Source: Tyto alba (lineage: Eukaryota > Chordata > Aves > Strigiformes > Tytonidae). Taken from it: a stretch of 64,000 bases of DNA. Below the pieces are notes generated by a model. That model was not told the DNA's origin. It saw only the letters and a list, made by a program, of their open reading frames with translations, and did no database searches. The stretch is from positions 14,533,489 to 14,597,488 of the forward strand of contig NW_024881322.1 of assembly GCF_018691265.1 (NCBI RefSeq), in the 5' to 3' direction. Below, in pieces: positions 14,055-27,313 of this stretch (position 1 is the stretch's first letter; each line of letters opens with the position of its first letter). The translations under genes were made by a program, and so were the position numbers.

Positions 14055-14254
14055 TGCTCGGACTGAAAACCTTTTTACTCCACATACAATGCAGGGAGAG
14101 CAGATGGGGAGTAAAGCTTTTTTCGGTGTAAGGAAAGTGATTAGCATCTGATTCTTATACTGATGCACACTATTGACATGAGGTTTAACTTAAAGAACTT
14201 AATCATTTCCATCACATCTCTTCTGCCTACATTCCAGAAATAGATTTTGTTCAC

Positions 14255-14260
14255 TTTATT
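14255..14260 (-). terminator. Candidate distal poly(A) signal (AATAAA) for INHBA
   Basis: The minus strand reads AATAAA about 4.8 kb past the stop codon, roughly where the longest known INHBA mRNA class would end. A second AATAAA lies 200 bases further on. Confidence 0.35.
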
Positions 14261-14489
14261 GATGCTGACTGGCAACTTTCTAGGAAAGGAGACCCTCTGA
14301 AATCAACAGCATTGCTTACAGCGTAAGGCACTATTCCACACGAATAACTATAGTCCATAAAAATTCTCATTTTGCACATAGACTTTACAGATGCCTGAAC
14401 TTCTCTGCCTCAGATATTGCTGCTAGCCTCTACATGGCCTTGTGGTGTCACAGTTAAATGAACTTGATGACTTAAATCTCAACTAAATA

Positions 14490-14490
<1 letters not shown>

Positions 14491-14521
<31 letters not shown>
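14491..14521. repeat. Poly(A) tract, 31 bases
   Basis: An uninterrupted A run on the plus strand, so U-rich in INHBA transcript sense. Confidence 0.95.
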
Positions 14522-14523
<2 letters not shown>

Positions 14524-16729
14524 AGGTATATATAACAGAGTCCTGTTTTGCAATGATTTGTAAGAGACTGTTTCTACTGAAGTCAATGACAAAACTCCCA
14601 TTTCATTCAGTTCTAGTTTTGGGCCCTAGATCGGTATTCTGCTGTGACATGAGTGCAGAATAATTATAAGCATCTGTAAGCACTTCCTTTTGCTAAACCC
14701 CCAAGAATACAAATACATTCAGCCCTCCCAAAGAAACAACTTAACGTGCACTTCTGCCACTTGGTTAGGCCTTGTAGCCAGTGAGCATCTGTCATGGCGA
14801 GGGGGAAAGACAACTAAATGTGGTCAACTGTGAAGCAGGAAGGTTGTGGACGTACTAAACAAGTACCTTTCGGTGATTAAATGTATACTGAAAATACATT
14901 TTCAATATAAACAGGAAGTAGGTTATGTGGAAAGGAATGTGTTAGTAGTTAAAAGCCTCTTTTTTTGGGGGGGATAGTCATACCTGGAAGGAGAAGTAAT
15001 TTTTGAGACTGCATGCCCTTGAACTGTTTAAATATGGTAACAATTTCTAATGCTATTTTAAGTACATGCAGATTTAATTAAATCAAATTATCAGGGATTG
15101 GGTGTTTTGCTGGAATCAGTCAGTCTTGATTAACATCCCAATTTCTTATTTTATTTTATCATATAGTTTTTCATTTCCCCTACTTTAAATAACTCTGACC
15201 ACAAATCAAAACCCCATGACTGAATTTAGAGATTGGAGGGAGAAACCTTTAAAATTTGTGACTAGTATACACACACAAATGAAAGCCAAAAAGCGGGGCT
15301 AAGCAACAGTTACTTCTTGATTTGAAAACCTTTTTCTGGTTTTGGTGTATCTATTATGAAACATGGTCACCACATCTAAAATCCTATTTTCTTTCCTCAC
15401 TTGGAAGTTGTCTCAGGCTAGTTTTCCAAGGCCAGTCACCATGGACCACATAAAATCTGGTATCAAACTCAGCATCAGACTTCTTTTTAAAGGCTATTTC
15501 TATTTTGGCCAGGAAAACTGTGAGCCCAAACTTAATTTGCTTGCAGCCAAATGGGAGTTTTGCCATTGTCATGTAGGGGAAGGTGCTAGGATTTCAGGTC
15601 TCCAATGCTCTCTAACTAAAAACACTTGAGAATAATTTTTACCAACGGGAGCTGTCTCACCTGCCACTACATTCAGAGATCAACCATGATGTAAGCAGCC
15701 TGGTATAAATAATTTAATTAAATAATTTTGGATATGGTGCCATTCATTCAAAATCCTTTCTCTCCCTTCACACTGCCCACAGCAATAGGAACCTGTGATT
15801 CACCCTGGCTTACCTTTACTCATGAAAGTAGTTTTACTACTTGTGTGAGGAGACCAGTAGACATCAAAGAGCCTGTTGACATGAGTAAGGATTCTGGGAT
15901 AATATGCATTCAATTTTAAGGCCAAGGCTAAACCCCAGTGAAATAAAAAGTACTCTCCTCAGCAACTCTCACAGACTGTGTCCCTGCTCCTGCTTTTCCA
16001 GAGCCTGGTTCAACTGCTAGAAAAATCAACAGTAATTCTGCCACTTGCTTCAAATGAAGCAGGGTCAGGAACTTGGTTTGTTTAAGTTATAAAGATAAAT
16101 TAGTTGTGCATCTTTTATTTTATTTTTTTTTTTAATTTCCTACTAGCATTCTGTATCCCTCCCTTTCTCGAGGAAGAAAACACAAAAAAACCCAACAAAC
16201 TTCTGCAAATATTTTAAATCAGAAAGCCTTGATATTTTACAGAATACTTTAGTGACAAATTTAGTGTTTACCCAATCGTTATAATTTTTTTAATTTTTTT
16301 TTTTTTGCAAATTGCAAACAAGTCTGTAAAAAATGCATTGTATAAAAAGTACATAAATGTATAATCCATTAGCTGTACTATGCAATCTAAATACTGTGGA
16401 ATAAATTAGATAGAAAACTTATCTATAAGCATGTATGTTGATATCTATTCAACGGAGGAAAGGGCTTTTTTTTTCTTTTCTTTCTTTTTTCTTTTTTTTT
16501 CCTCTTTTTTTTTTTTTAAACCTCTATTGATACGTACAAATACAGACATGCGCCCATGCGCACATACATACGCACACAGAGAACACCCACACACACATGC
16601 ACACACAAACAGTTTTGGCTTAAAAAAAATGAAGGCCCTGATTACACTGTTTAAACATGGTTCTCACCATGAAGGTGCTAACACGCTATCCCTAGCCAAT
16701 GTGACCGGGTTAAATTGTGCTACCTATTT

Positions 16730-16731
<2 letters not shown>

Positions 16732-16763
<32 letters not shown>
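16732..16763. repeat. Poly(T) tract, 32 bases
   Basis: An uninterrupted T run on the plus strand, so an internal A-run if transcribed with INHBA. It could cause internal oligo(dT) priming in cDNA libraries. Confidence 0.95.
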
Positions 16764-16768
<5 letters not shown>

Positions 16769-18301
16769 TTTCCTTTTTTTTTTTTACAGACTGTGCTCTC
16801 AGCAAGGTGGGGAGCCACAGTAGTGCTTCTTTCCGTGAGAGGCATTTGTTTTGAAGCCTGTCCCGTCAGAAGGCAGCTAACAGGGGCTTGGTCCTGCAAA
16901 CCTGTGAAAGTCTGAAGCTTCAGGCTCAGGGTTATCAAACTCAGTGTAAACAGGGCCTAAAGGTTCCTCCCCCTACCCAAAGACAAATGTTGTAACTTTA
17001 ACATTCTTTTAAATATGACAGCGATAGAATTAAAAAAAAAAAAAAAAAAACAAAAAAACAAACAAACCAAAACAACTATCTACCTATGCCCTACAGGTTG
17101 GACCCTTCAGGTTAGGTGTTGACACTGAAAATTAGGTTTTACAGATAACGCACAAACCCATGAAGAGTTGTCATGCTAGAGGGTGGTGGTTGAGACAGTC
17201 AGCCTTTTGACGAAGACTGCATTTCAAACAGAAATCCTACCACAACTGCCATTTTCTGTACATTTGCAGGGGGGCGATGGTGGGCAGGGCCCAAAGCTGC
17301 TTTCAATTTTACATCGAGACTTTCCAAGTGTACACCAGCACTTCGGGTTTCTTTCACACAAATGCCATTTTGAATATGTGGCCTCCCACTTGGTAGCAAC
17401 AAACAAACAATCTTTTAACATACTGTGCTTTGCACACAAACATTCATTGTTTTAAGAACATTAAAGTGAAGCCAGAAGTGCTTATACCTTGTGTATACAT
17501 ACATATATACATACAGAAATATATACATATATATATATGTATATCCTTTGTATAAAGTTGTTTCCCAACAATGCACAGTTGCTGTGCATCGGGGACAAGT
17601 CGTAGTGTTGTACATGCAGAAGAGTACAATTCTGCTTAGATGGACCTCGGATCTGAGCACCTTGGATCCAAATCCCAGGGCTTTTCTGGGCTTATTCAAA
17701 TGACATTTTTCTGTTGAGGGCACTATTTCAGTTGAACTGGTTAACAGATATTCTAGCCTGAATGTAATCAACCCACTGACCCTTGATTCAAACCCTAACT
17801 TATTACAGGTGAATGGTACCAACCACAAACAGACTTTTTAGAGGCTCGCACAAATGTCTTTGGTGTATGTGTCTATTCATTTTAAGGTACAAAATAATAA
17901 TAATTATTATAATAATAAAAATAGCTATTTTGTGTGCTGTAGCAGTTCTTGTATAGCTCACAATAAGTGCAGCTCTCAACCCCTCCCACACCCAACCACC
18001 CTCCCTTGCAAATATTTGTTAAATAAGGATTAGACAGGTCAGACACCATTGTAGTGCAAATAGTAAACGATTAAAAATTTTTTTTTACAAAATATAGAAA
18101 TGTTTGGCTCCAGTAACTGGACAAACATGTTCCTTTCAAGTATCTCTCACTGAAGATTTTTTTTTAAAACAAGTTACTTCCATTTAAAAAAAAAGTCTTT
18201 CTGTTTTTTTTTTTTTTTTTTCTTTCTCTTGCAGGTAAACAGTTTCAAACCAACTAGGTTGCATAGTTCTAATGTTGTAAGCACCTTTACAAAATGTAAC
18301 T

Positions 18302-18307
18302 TTTATT
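18302..18307 (-). terminator. Candidate proximal poly(A) signal (AATAAA) for INHBA
   Basis: The minus strand reads AATAAA about 750 bases past the stop codon. Use of this site would give the short class of INHBA mRNA. Cleavage position is not determinable from sequence. Confidence 0.4.
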
Positions 18308-19055
18308 CTTTCATTTGTTCTTTTTTTTTATTCTGTTTTTTTTCTTCAATTTTCTTTTTTCCTTTTTTCTTTCTTTTTTTTTCTTTTTTTTGTAAATGTA
18401 GTGCAGAAGATGAAGGTGTATACACCTGCACAATATTGTCCCTTTACCAATGTTAAGTATATGCATGTGTATAGTGTCTGTATGTATAGAGATATGTATA
18501 TAAATACATAGCCATATATATATACACACAAACACTACACACCTATTCAGTTCCTCGGTAAATCCGGGGGGAAAGTGCCAGTGAATGTAGTGTTCATACA
18601 CATGGCTTTTCAAGGAATTTCCATGACATTTTGGACTTAGTCCAAATTGCTGCAGGTTAGATGAGCTGCTACCACGGCTTGAACTGGTGGGTAACCAAGG
18701 GAGGGAACATAACTCCCCTAGTAATAACTAATGCTTCTTAGTATACTATGAAATAAGATAAGGAGCATACTGAAAGGAAGGGGAAGTCCCCAACCCATAC
18801 CGCCATTCAGATGTATCTCATTCAAGCCCTGGTTCATGAGGCTTTCTTCCTTTTTATAGCTGCAGTCTTTTCTGATCCTCTGTAAGTCTTTTTTTTTTTT
18901 TTTTTTTAAAAAAACTTTTCCTCTCTCTTTTGTTTTTGCTTTTTTTTTTTTTTTTCATTCAAAAAAGGTTATACCATGTCCGGTCTTTCCTCTTCTTGGG
19001 CTTTTGATACATTTTCTTCTCAACTAAACGAGAAGGGTCTTGCGCACGCATGCGT

Positions 19056-20072
<1,017 letters not shown>

Positions 20073-23000
20073 TTATGATTCTTCTAACCTTCCTTCACCT
20101 CGTCCCCTCCTCAGTTTGTCTTCTGTGAAAATTCTCTTTAGAAAAGCGTTTCTTTGCCTGCTGTTTTCCAGTATCATATTTTAACCAAAGTACTTTGTTA
20201 TAGTAATGATATAGTCATTTACGTAAAGCATCTCATGGCAAATTGCCATCCATAACTAAGAGTTCATTTGCCTAAGCTGTCTTTGTGATCACTGTTAGCT
20301 GAAAGGCAAAAATGCTTTTGTGACGATAGTCCATGACTATACGTACCATACGCATACAAATCTGTGCCTAATAGCTAAAGTTAGGAAGTGAGTCCCAGAC
20401 CTGCCAATTCTTTGGCAATACTTTGGAAATTATGTGGGAATTAGGTCTGCCCTTTCTCCCTCCATAAAATGCCATTCTTCATCGGCATCTTAAAATGAGT
20501 TGTAAATGTCAATTGTTTCAAAAACAAAGAAATACTAAAATATGAGCCTCAGCTTTGAGAGGTTTGCAGAGTTATATTGTAAAGAATTGCAGAACTGCAG
20601 CAGGCAGGCTCTTCATTCTATGAGTTGTTAGCTGTAGATCCTGTTCTTAATTTAACACACTGTACTCGCTGTGATTATAGTAATGGTGAATACACTGAGA
20701 AATGAGCTAAAGAACTGTATAATTATGGGGATGGTTCTCTGGCATAATTGTATCAACTTGCTGAGATGTCATGATGATGATTATGATGGTGAGGGGGTGT
20801 TTCTCTGATACAGAGCTCATATCCTTGGCAGAAGTTGGAATGAATAATAAGGGCTGTTTAATGATTTGATCACTAGAGCATGAAAAAGTTAAGAGAGAAT
20901 GAATTAGCTGGAGGGTGGCGGCAGTATTATTTTTTTAAGAGAGTTTCTTTCTATTTTCTTGACAAAAGAAAAAGCCATGTTGGCATCTTTTGTTCTTTCT
21001 CATCATGGAAGCCAGAATGGACTGGGGTCACAGATTCAAAATGCAGCGTTATCTGACCTTAGTGAGACAGAAACAGTATTCAAAATTATCAATTTATCAT
21101 TGATATTATTCTTGAGCTGCCCATGGTTGTTGATCTGATTAACTACGAAGTGGTTCCGCTTGTCTGGGAACCAGAACTTTGCACCCTCAAAAGGTCAAGT
21201 GGTGATCAAAGCTGAGGTGGTTGGACACACACAGGGAAAACTGCTCTCAGGGCAGCAAGGCTCTCCTCCTTGCGTCCCATTGCCACTAAACTCCACTAGT
21301 ATATGCCCCCTGACCATCTCCCTGATCCCCGGTTCTCAGGTGAGACAGAAGTGGGGCAAAACCACAAGTGACATCTAACCCGTATTCACTTGCAAATTCA
21401 AGAGTTCCTGGTTTCTACTGTAGGCAGACTGTGATGCCTTTTGAGCTACCTGTTGCTTTCCTTCTTTGTGAAGTCCTGGCACTGACACATTCAGCTTTCC
21501 CTGGTGGCAATCCCAGGTCAAAGAGACAGATGTTTCTGAATTACAGTGGCCAAAGGGCACAGCGTTTTGTTTTTGTTTTGCCTCTAAGAGAGAGTGTGAA
21601 ATTGTAGACTTTAACTGTCACTGAGATAGGGAAACACATGGTTTGTGTTAACTGATTCTCACAGACTTTGCTGATGCCAGTCTCCAACGTGAGTTACATT
21701 AATTTCTCAGGGAGATACATGAACCAGCGGGACTGTGCCTTAGAAAAGGAAGTGGCTTACAGAAGAGGCAGAGCAAGTTGACCAGTACGGTGGGGCATGG
21801 TGGAGTTACCGTTTTTCTATTATTTTTAAAATAAAATTCATTCAATAATAACTGAAAGTTCATTAGTCAGCTCTTACCAGCTAACACCATTTTCTTCCAT
21901 TCTGAAAATGAAAACTATGGCAAAGCTGCTGGCTGCGTTGGAGCAGAGGGCAGGTGACAGGCATTAATCCCACTCCTACTTGGGTTTCAGGGCATGAGGA
22001 GATGTACAGTGGCATTCCTCCAGTCCAGAGGAAGTCTGGTCCAAAAGGCTGGTTGCCTTGTATGTAGGGATGTTATAAAGAGTGTTCTCTACAAGTATGA
22101 ATACTTCTAAGGCCTGCGAGGACCATCCATCCAGCCTGCGGCTTCATTCTCTCGACTCTCTTCTAAAGCAAGTTTCTAACTTTAGCTTATCCCTTTCCCT
22201 GGCACAGTCCTGATAAACCCTTTCTGAAGTGAACCTGAAGGCAAGTGACCTGTCAGGAGTGGGTTGCTGCCTCCAAGACTCTCCATCCAATTCCTTCTGC
22301 TTGCTGTCCCTACCTAAGAACACTTTAGGGGAAAAAAAAAAAAAAAAAGATGGTTTAGATAAAGCTGCAGAAAGCGTTATGGCACCAGCAGTCTCTTCCC
22401 AGCTGCTCTTTCCCCAGAGCCCACAGACTGGTGCGGGGAATAGGCATTTACTGCTGGGAAGTGCAAAACTTATTCTGTGTCTCTGAGGTACCAAGCTGGG
22501 CACAGAGAGCAGTTCTGGTGCTAGGAGGGATCTTGTGCAGCAGTAGATCAGCTGTGCTGGATGTGAGCATGGAAAACTGCCCCAGCCGTGTGCTCTGAGG
22601 ACAGCAGCTGGGGTGTGCAGGCCTGGCTCAGCAGGGGCAGAAGCTGTATGGCCCATCTGATCAGAAAAGCCAGAAGGCCCTGCCTTGCAGAATAACCTAA
22701 CCCTGTTAAGTGCTAATGCATGATATTTCCTATTCTGTTATTTCTATGCTGGTGGGAGTTGAAAATAGTTATGAAGTGACATATCTCCAACAGTAAATAT
22801 TCATATTACCTTATGCACTGGCCAGAAGTGTAGCGATGCAACCAGTCTTTTTGACAGATACTACATGAAAGAAACAGGGCCTCAAGAACTCTGTTAAATA
22901 GTTGTTGATATGCTCCTGCATGTGTGAAAGTGGAATTCTTCCTCATTACAAAAAAATATTAGACTAGTTCGGTGAAAGTACCCGAGTACTTGCTTTTTCT

Positions 23001-24309
23001 TCACTTGAGGGAAGTCAGTTTGAGTAAGGTAGTATAAGATATGTCCTTATACAGGGATAACAGCCTGCCTGTAGGTTGTTAGCTACAATAACAGCCTCTC
23101 TGGATGTGGTTAGGTACATTTTCACACACGAATGGTCAATTCAGATTCTAAAGAAAAAAGATGCAGGAAGCTTATATAAGCCCAATATTTCTGGATGAAA
23201 CAAAATCCTAAATCCTCAAACCTGCATAGCTAATAAAAGGTTTTATAGCAATTTAAAAAACTGTTCCCTTTCACAGATCTTTTTAGGAGGAGACTGGGAA
23301 TGGTACAAAGTTGGGGATAAAAAGCATGCTTTCACGTTAGGAAAAAACGAAGCTTTTCTGAATTCTCTCCACATTCACAACTAGTTTGTTACGATCACAC
23401 AGCACAAACGGTATGAATCCTGCAGTCTTTACGAGGTCGCTATGCTCAGAGAAGCTCATTTTGAAACCAGAGTTTGGCCTGTGCTAAAACTGAATTGCGA
23501 TCTCTGGATCTGGCTTATTATGATTATACATTCATTTTATAACAGGATCTTTATTTCAAAAATGTTCGGTGCTATGATAAAATAATTTTTTCAAGTGTTC
23601 CGAGACAAAAAAAAAAAAAAAAAAAATCACTGTATTTCATTTTCTCCAAATATTGCTCAGGGATTTAGCAGTCCTTCCTTTTTGGTCTGAATTAATGACC
23701 AGGTACAAAGCTTTGGAAATATATACTGTTCATCTGACTGAGAGTAAAAAGGAGACCTTCCTGAAAGTTGGGGATGGTATCACTTCCATAATTACACTTT
23801 GTTTATCCTCTTGTCCTGCCTTTTCATCTGCCACGGCTGATTTACAAGGGTCTTTTTTCCATTTCTAATCATCCTGCTCCTCCTGCCTGACTCCTGTGGA
23901 AAGACCCACAGCCCAACAGTGGTAATGCCTTCATCGCTTCCATGCTCATATAAACGGCGATGTCAACAGCCTGGATTGTTATCATAGCAGAAAGCAGCTG
24001 AAAAAGGAGACGAGGGATTACTTTGGGCCCCCTTTGATTGCTTTTCCTCATCTCCCCCTCCCAGAGCCTTGGAGAGGCCACCTCTCTGCTTTACTGCAAA
24101 GTCCCTTCCAGGAAGAGGGCTGCGTGGCCGAGGGAGCAGCCTAGCAGCGCGAGTGACACCGGCAAATGCTGCGAGAAACGGTTAAAAACACAAGCCTTAA
24201 GAAGGAGCGCATATATGGTAAAAGGTTTAGTGGAAGGAGTTACTGAATGGAAAGAAAGGGTAGCATCAGCGTATACAGCACGACAGCTTTGCTCGTATCT
24301 GTTTTCCTC

Positions 24310-24605
24310 TTCAGCGGCGCCCGCGCACCTTTCTGGGGGGAAGCCCGCGCGCGCGCGCGGCGGGGCGGCTGCGCAGGCACCCTCCTCCCCACCGCCCGAC
24401 GGGCCGTCGAGGCCTCGGGGCGGCGGCCGCGCGCTCGGCAGGGGCTTCCGCCCAGCACGTGGCGAGGGGTGCGGCGCCGGCGGGGCCCTCGCGGGCCCTG
24501 GGCACGGCGGGGCCGGGTGCAGGCCTGCGTGGCGTCACTCGGGCCACAGCCCGCTCCCCCGCAGCGGCGCGGGGCCGTCCCGCGCCGGCTTTGGCGAGGA
24601 GGTCG
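24310..24605. promoter_or_regulatory. Intronic CpG island within INHBA
   Basis: About 300 bp of very high G+C with dense CpG stands abruptly in an AT-rich intron. It contains a (CG)7 run at 24,346-24,359, an E-box (CACGTG) near 24,457, an NRF1-like TGCGCAGG near 24,370 and a CRE-like GCGTCAC near 24,532. The open frames over it on both strands are composition artefacts. It could be an alternative promoter, an intronic noncoding RNA start, or an orphan island. Confidence 0.75.
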
Positions 24606-27299
24606 AAGATCATCCACTTGCAGTCTGCAGCGGGATTCAGTATCAAGCCCTGTCAGTTCAAGCTATATACACACACTAGGTAGGGTCTAAGCTATGCAGT
24701 TGAAAGGACCTGTTATTGAGTAAAATGCTAAGATACTTAAAATTACTTTTGGGGGGTTTGTTTGCTTTTGGTTTGGTTTTGTCTTTTGTTTTTTGTGTTT
24801 TTTTTTTTTTTTGTTTTTTTTTTTTGTTTTTTTGTTTTTTTGTTTGTTTGGTTTTTTTTTTTAAACCATCTGCTGTTAAACGTTTAAGACTGGGTTTTTT
24901 TTTTTCATAACGCAAGTGATTATCCTTTCTGACATTATCAATGTGACTTGTTCTTATTTTCTCTGAATACACCAAATTTTCCTTTGAAAAAGGCTCACTG
25001 TGTAAGAAGGTGCTGTTACTTTAAATTTCCATGCCTCGCCGCTGCTTAATTTTGAACCGTTTTTATGTTATACTGTAAGTGAACTGTTTTTCCATACAAA
25101 GCAAGCTTTTTTTTCCTATTTTAGTTGCTAACTTTACTACTGCCTATGTTTAGATTTGGGGGAATTTGTACTGCGTGCCAATCTGTAATTACATTCAAAA
25201 GCATCCTTCTCTTCACTTCTCATTTCCGTTCCCCAGGAGACAGAAAAAAATAGGTTACTAGAAAGGTTCCTCTAAAGAGGGTGAAGAGAAGAGCATGGTT
25301 ATTGAGAGATAATTGCTCAAAATGTTTACTAATGAGTGACCACTAGATTTAGATGAATTGTTCAGTGTAGACTTTATTCAGTGAATTTAGCACTGTTATC
25401 ATCCGGCAATTATCCCCTGATTATTACAAATGTCTTATTACCACTATTAGACAGTGGCCATTTCTGTGAATGCATTTCAGCCTATGGATCACTGGCAAAC
25501 GATTTATTCTAACTATTCGTCACCCCTCGTATGTGACTGGTCATCCAGGTTGTGTACTTTCGTTCCTGCTCCCGGACTGCCTGACTGCTGCCTCTTACAA
25601 AGGGAGGAGCAATTGTGACACAAATAACAAATAACTTATCTTTATGTTCACATACCCGTTGCTGCCAGCAAAAGGAGTTTTTTGTTGAAAGAAAAAATAA
25701 ACCAAAAAAGAAAACCAGGAAAAAGAACTATTCCCCAAGCATTCGTGGAGGAAAAAGCAGCAGCAACCTTATTTAAATACCTTTTCTTGAAAAGTTAACC
25801 CAAAGGGGCATTGACAAGGTCATTCAGAATGTGAAATAATTCAGTTCTGGTGAACCTTGACTCTCCTCTGCTATTTTGTTAGGAGGGAAGTACTTTACAT
25901 CCACAGGCTAGAGTTCTTTCCAAATTGAAAGCCCTTCCCCCACATGGCTTTAAATATTTAGAAACAAAAAAGGTGTTTGTTTGGTTGAAGTTTTTTCTTA
26001 CTTGATTTTTGCATTTATGTCTGAAATAGCTCAAGCAAAGTTTAGGGTCACTTGCACCAATAACGTATTTCAAGGTAAAAACAATACCAAGTCTTTGTCT
26101 TTCATAAAAGAGAGAGTAATTTTTTGGTACGTATTTGTGATAATTTGTTTTAAAGTCTAAAATTAAGTGGATCGGAAGCTGCCAGTCTGTTTTCATTAAA
26201 ATATTTAATTTCTGTTCACTAAGGCCCAAATCTCAAGCCCACTGAAATGAATAACAGAACTTCCAATTGCTTCCAGTAGACTAAGCTTCAATCCTAAATC
26301 GATCTTGCATAGCTCTGTTGCATTAAATGATATTGCTTTTTCATACCCATACAGACATATCTAGATAGAAGAACTCCTCAGCATGAATCATTTACACATA
26401 TGCAGCGTAGATACATCCTGCACAGAGGAGAGCACATGAATGCACGTACTTAATTGCAGGAATCTCTTCATTTTATAACAGTGCAGGTACAGCTACACAG
26501 GGATGTAAGTGTGCCAGCCTCGGCATAGCCGTATGTATGGACATAGGTGTGCTTATACACATATACAGGCAAATGCATAATCAGATATTCCCAACGGCAT
26601 TTGCATACAAAACTGTGTGCATGACTACACACAGAGATGGACACATGCAGTACTTTCTGTCTCTCTCAGGTATCTTTTCCTAAACCAGTTCCCACCTTCT
26701 CAGATTCGCCTGTGCTTTCTCAAGTTGTTCTCAAACCAACCAACCTCCCTGTTCCAATTAAACAGATTAATGCAGAATAGCTTTCTTCTTCTGGAAGTAA
26801 CTTGCTTTCATTTGCTAAACTTGAAATCTTTGATATAGTATGCCAAAGGGGGAAAAAAAAAACCAAACAAACAAACAAAAAAAAAACAAACAAGGGGAAA
26901 TATGCTTGTTTTCTAAAAGCCAAGGAGACTGCATTAAAAAAAAAAAAAAAAAAAGATGTGAGAAAATCAGCTCAGATGATGATTCACAGTCACATTTCTC
27001 AGTATCTTTTAAAAAATAATAATGATAATTTCTGATGTCTCTAGATTTCCAGAGCTTCTAGCATCCATTAGTTTATCTTTTCCCCCTTTGCCTTTGCCTG
27101 TTTCCTTCCTGAATGATTTTACTTTCAGTCTTCCACTCCAGTGAATCTCTGCCTTTTAAATAAACTAAAAGAGAGAAACAAGAGCTCCACTCAGAGAAGC
27201 TACAGATAAGCATAAAGATCTCTGGGATTCAGGATCCAATTAGGTAAAATAGGAGTTTGCAGGAAGGTTGCCTTGTGTGGAGCAAAAAGCCTTTGGAGT

Positions 27300-27313
27300 G
27301 TGCCCTCTCGTGG
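27300..27313 (-). promoter_or_regulatory. CTCF-like site in the INHBA intron
   Basis: Read on the minus strand this is CCACGAGAGGGCAC, which matches 13 of 14 positions of the common CTCF consensus CCASYAGRKGGCRS. The invariant CCA and AGRKGGC core are intact. It lies 3.7 kb downstream of the first coding exon, within the intron. Confidence 0.5.

Larger units (their letters stand above)
13362..19055 (-). other. INHBA: INHBA 3' UTR / 3' flank (long 3' UTR inferred)
   Basis: Mammalian INHBA gives several mRNAs of about 1.7 to 6 kb that differ by polyadenylation, so a 3' UTR of about 5 kb is expected here. The segment has no coding frame I can support. It is AT-rich with many low-complexity stretches in plus-strand sense: T-tracts at 18,880-18,955, 18,310-18,390 and 16,460-16,520, poly(T) at 16,732-16,763, poly(A) at 17,032-17,050 and 14,491-14,521, and ATATAC-type repeats at 18,475-18,535, 17,495-17,545 and 13,775-13,876. 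The extent is inferred from poly(A) signals and family knowledge. Confidence 0.5.

Noticed and set aside
22144..22656. 170-codon minus-strand open frame in the INHBA intron
   Set aside because: No domain, signal or splice support; it includes a phenylalanine run from a poly(A)/poly(T) tract, and the INHBA exon junctions skip over it.
24038..24690. Several 74-213-codon open frames over the intronic CpG island
   Set aside because: GC-rich sequence lacks stop codons, so both strands are open at once; the products are arginine/alanine/glycine composition only.
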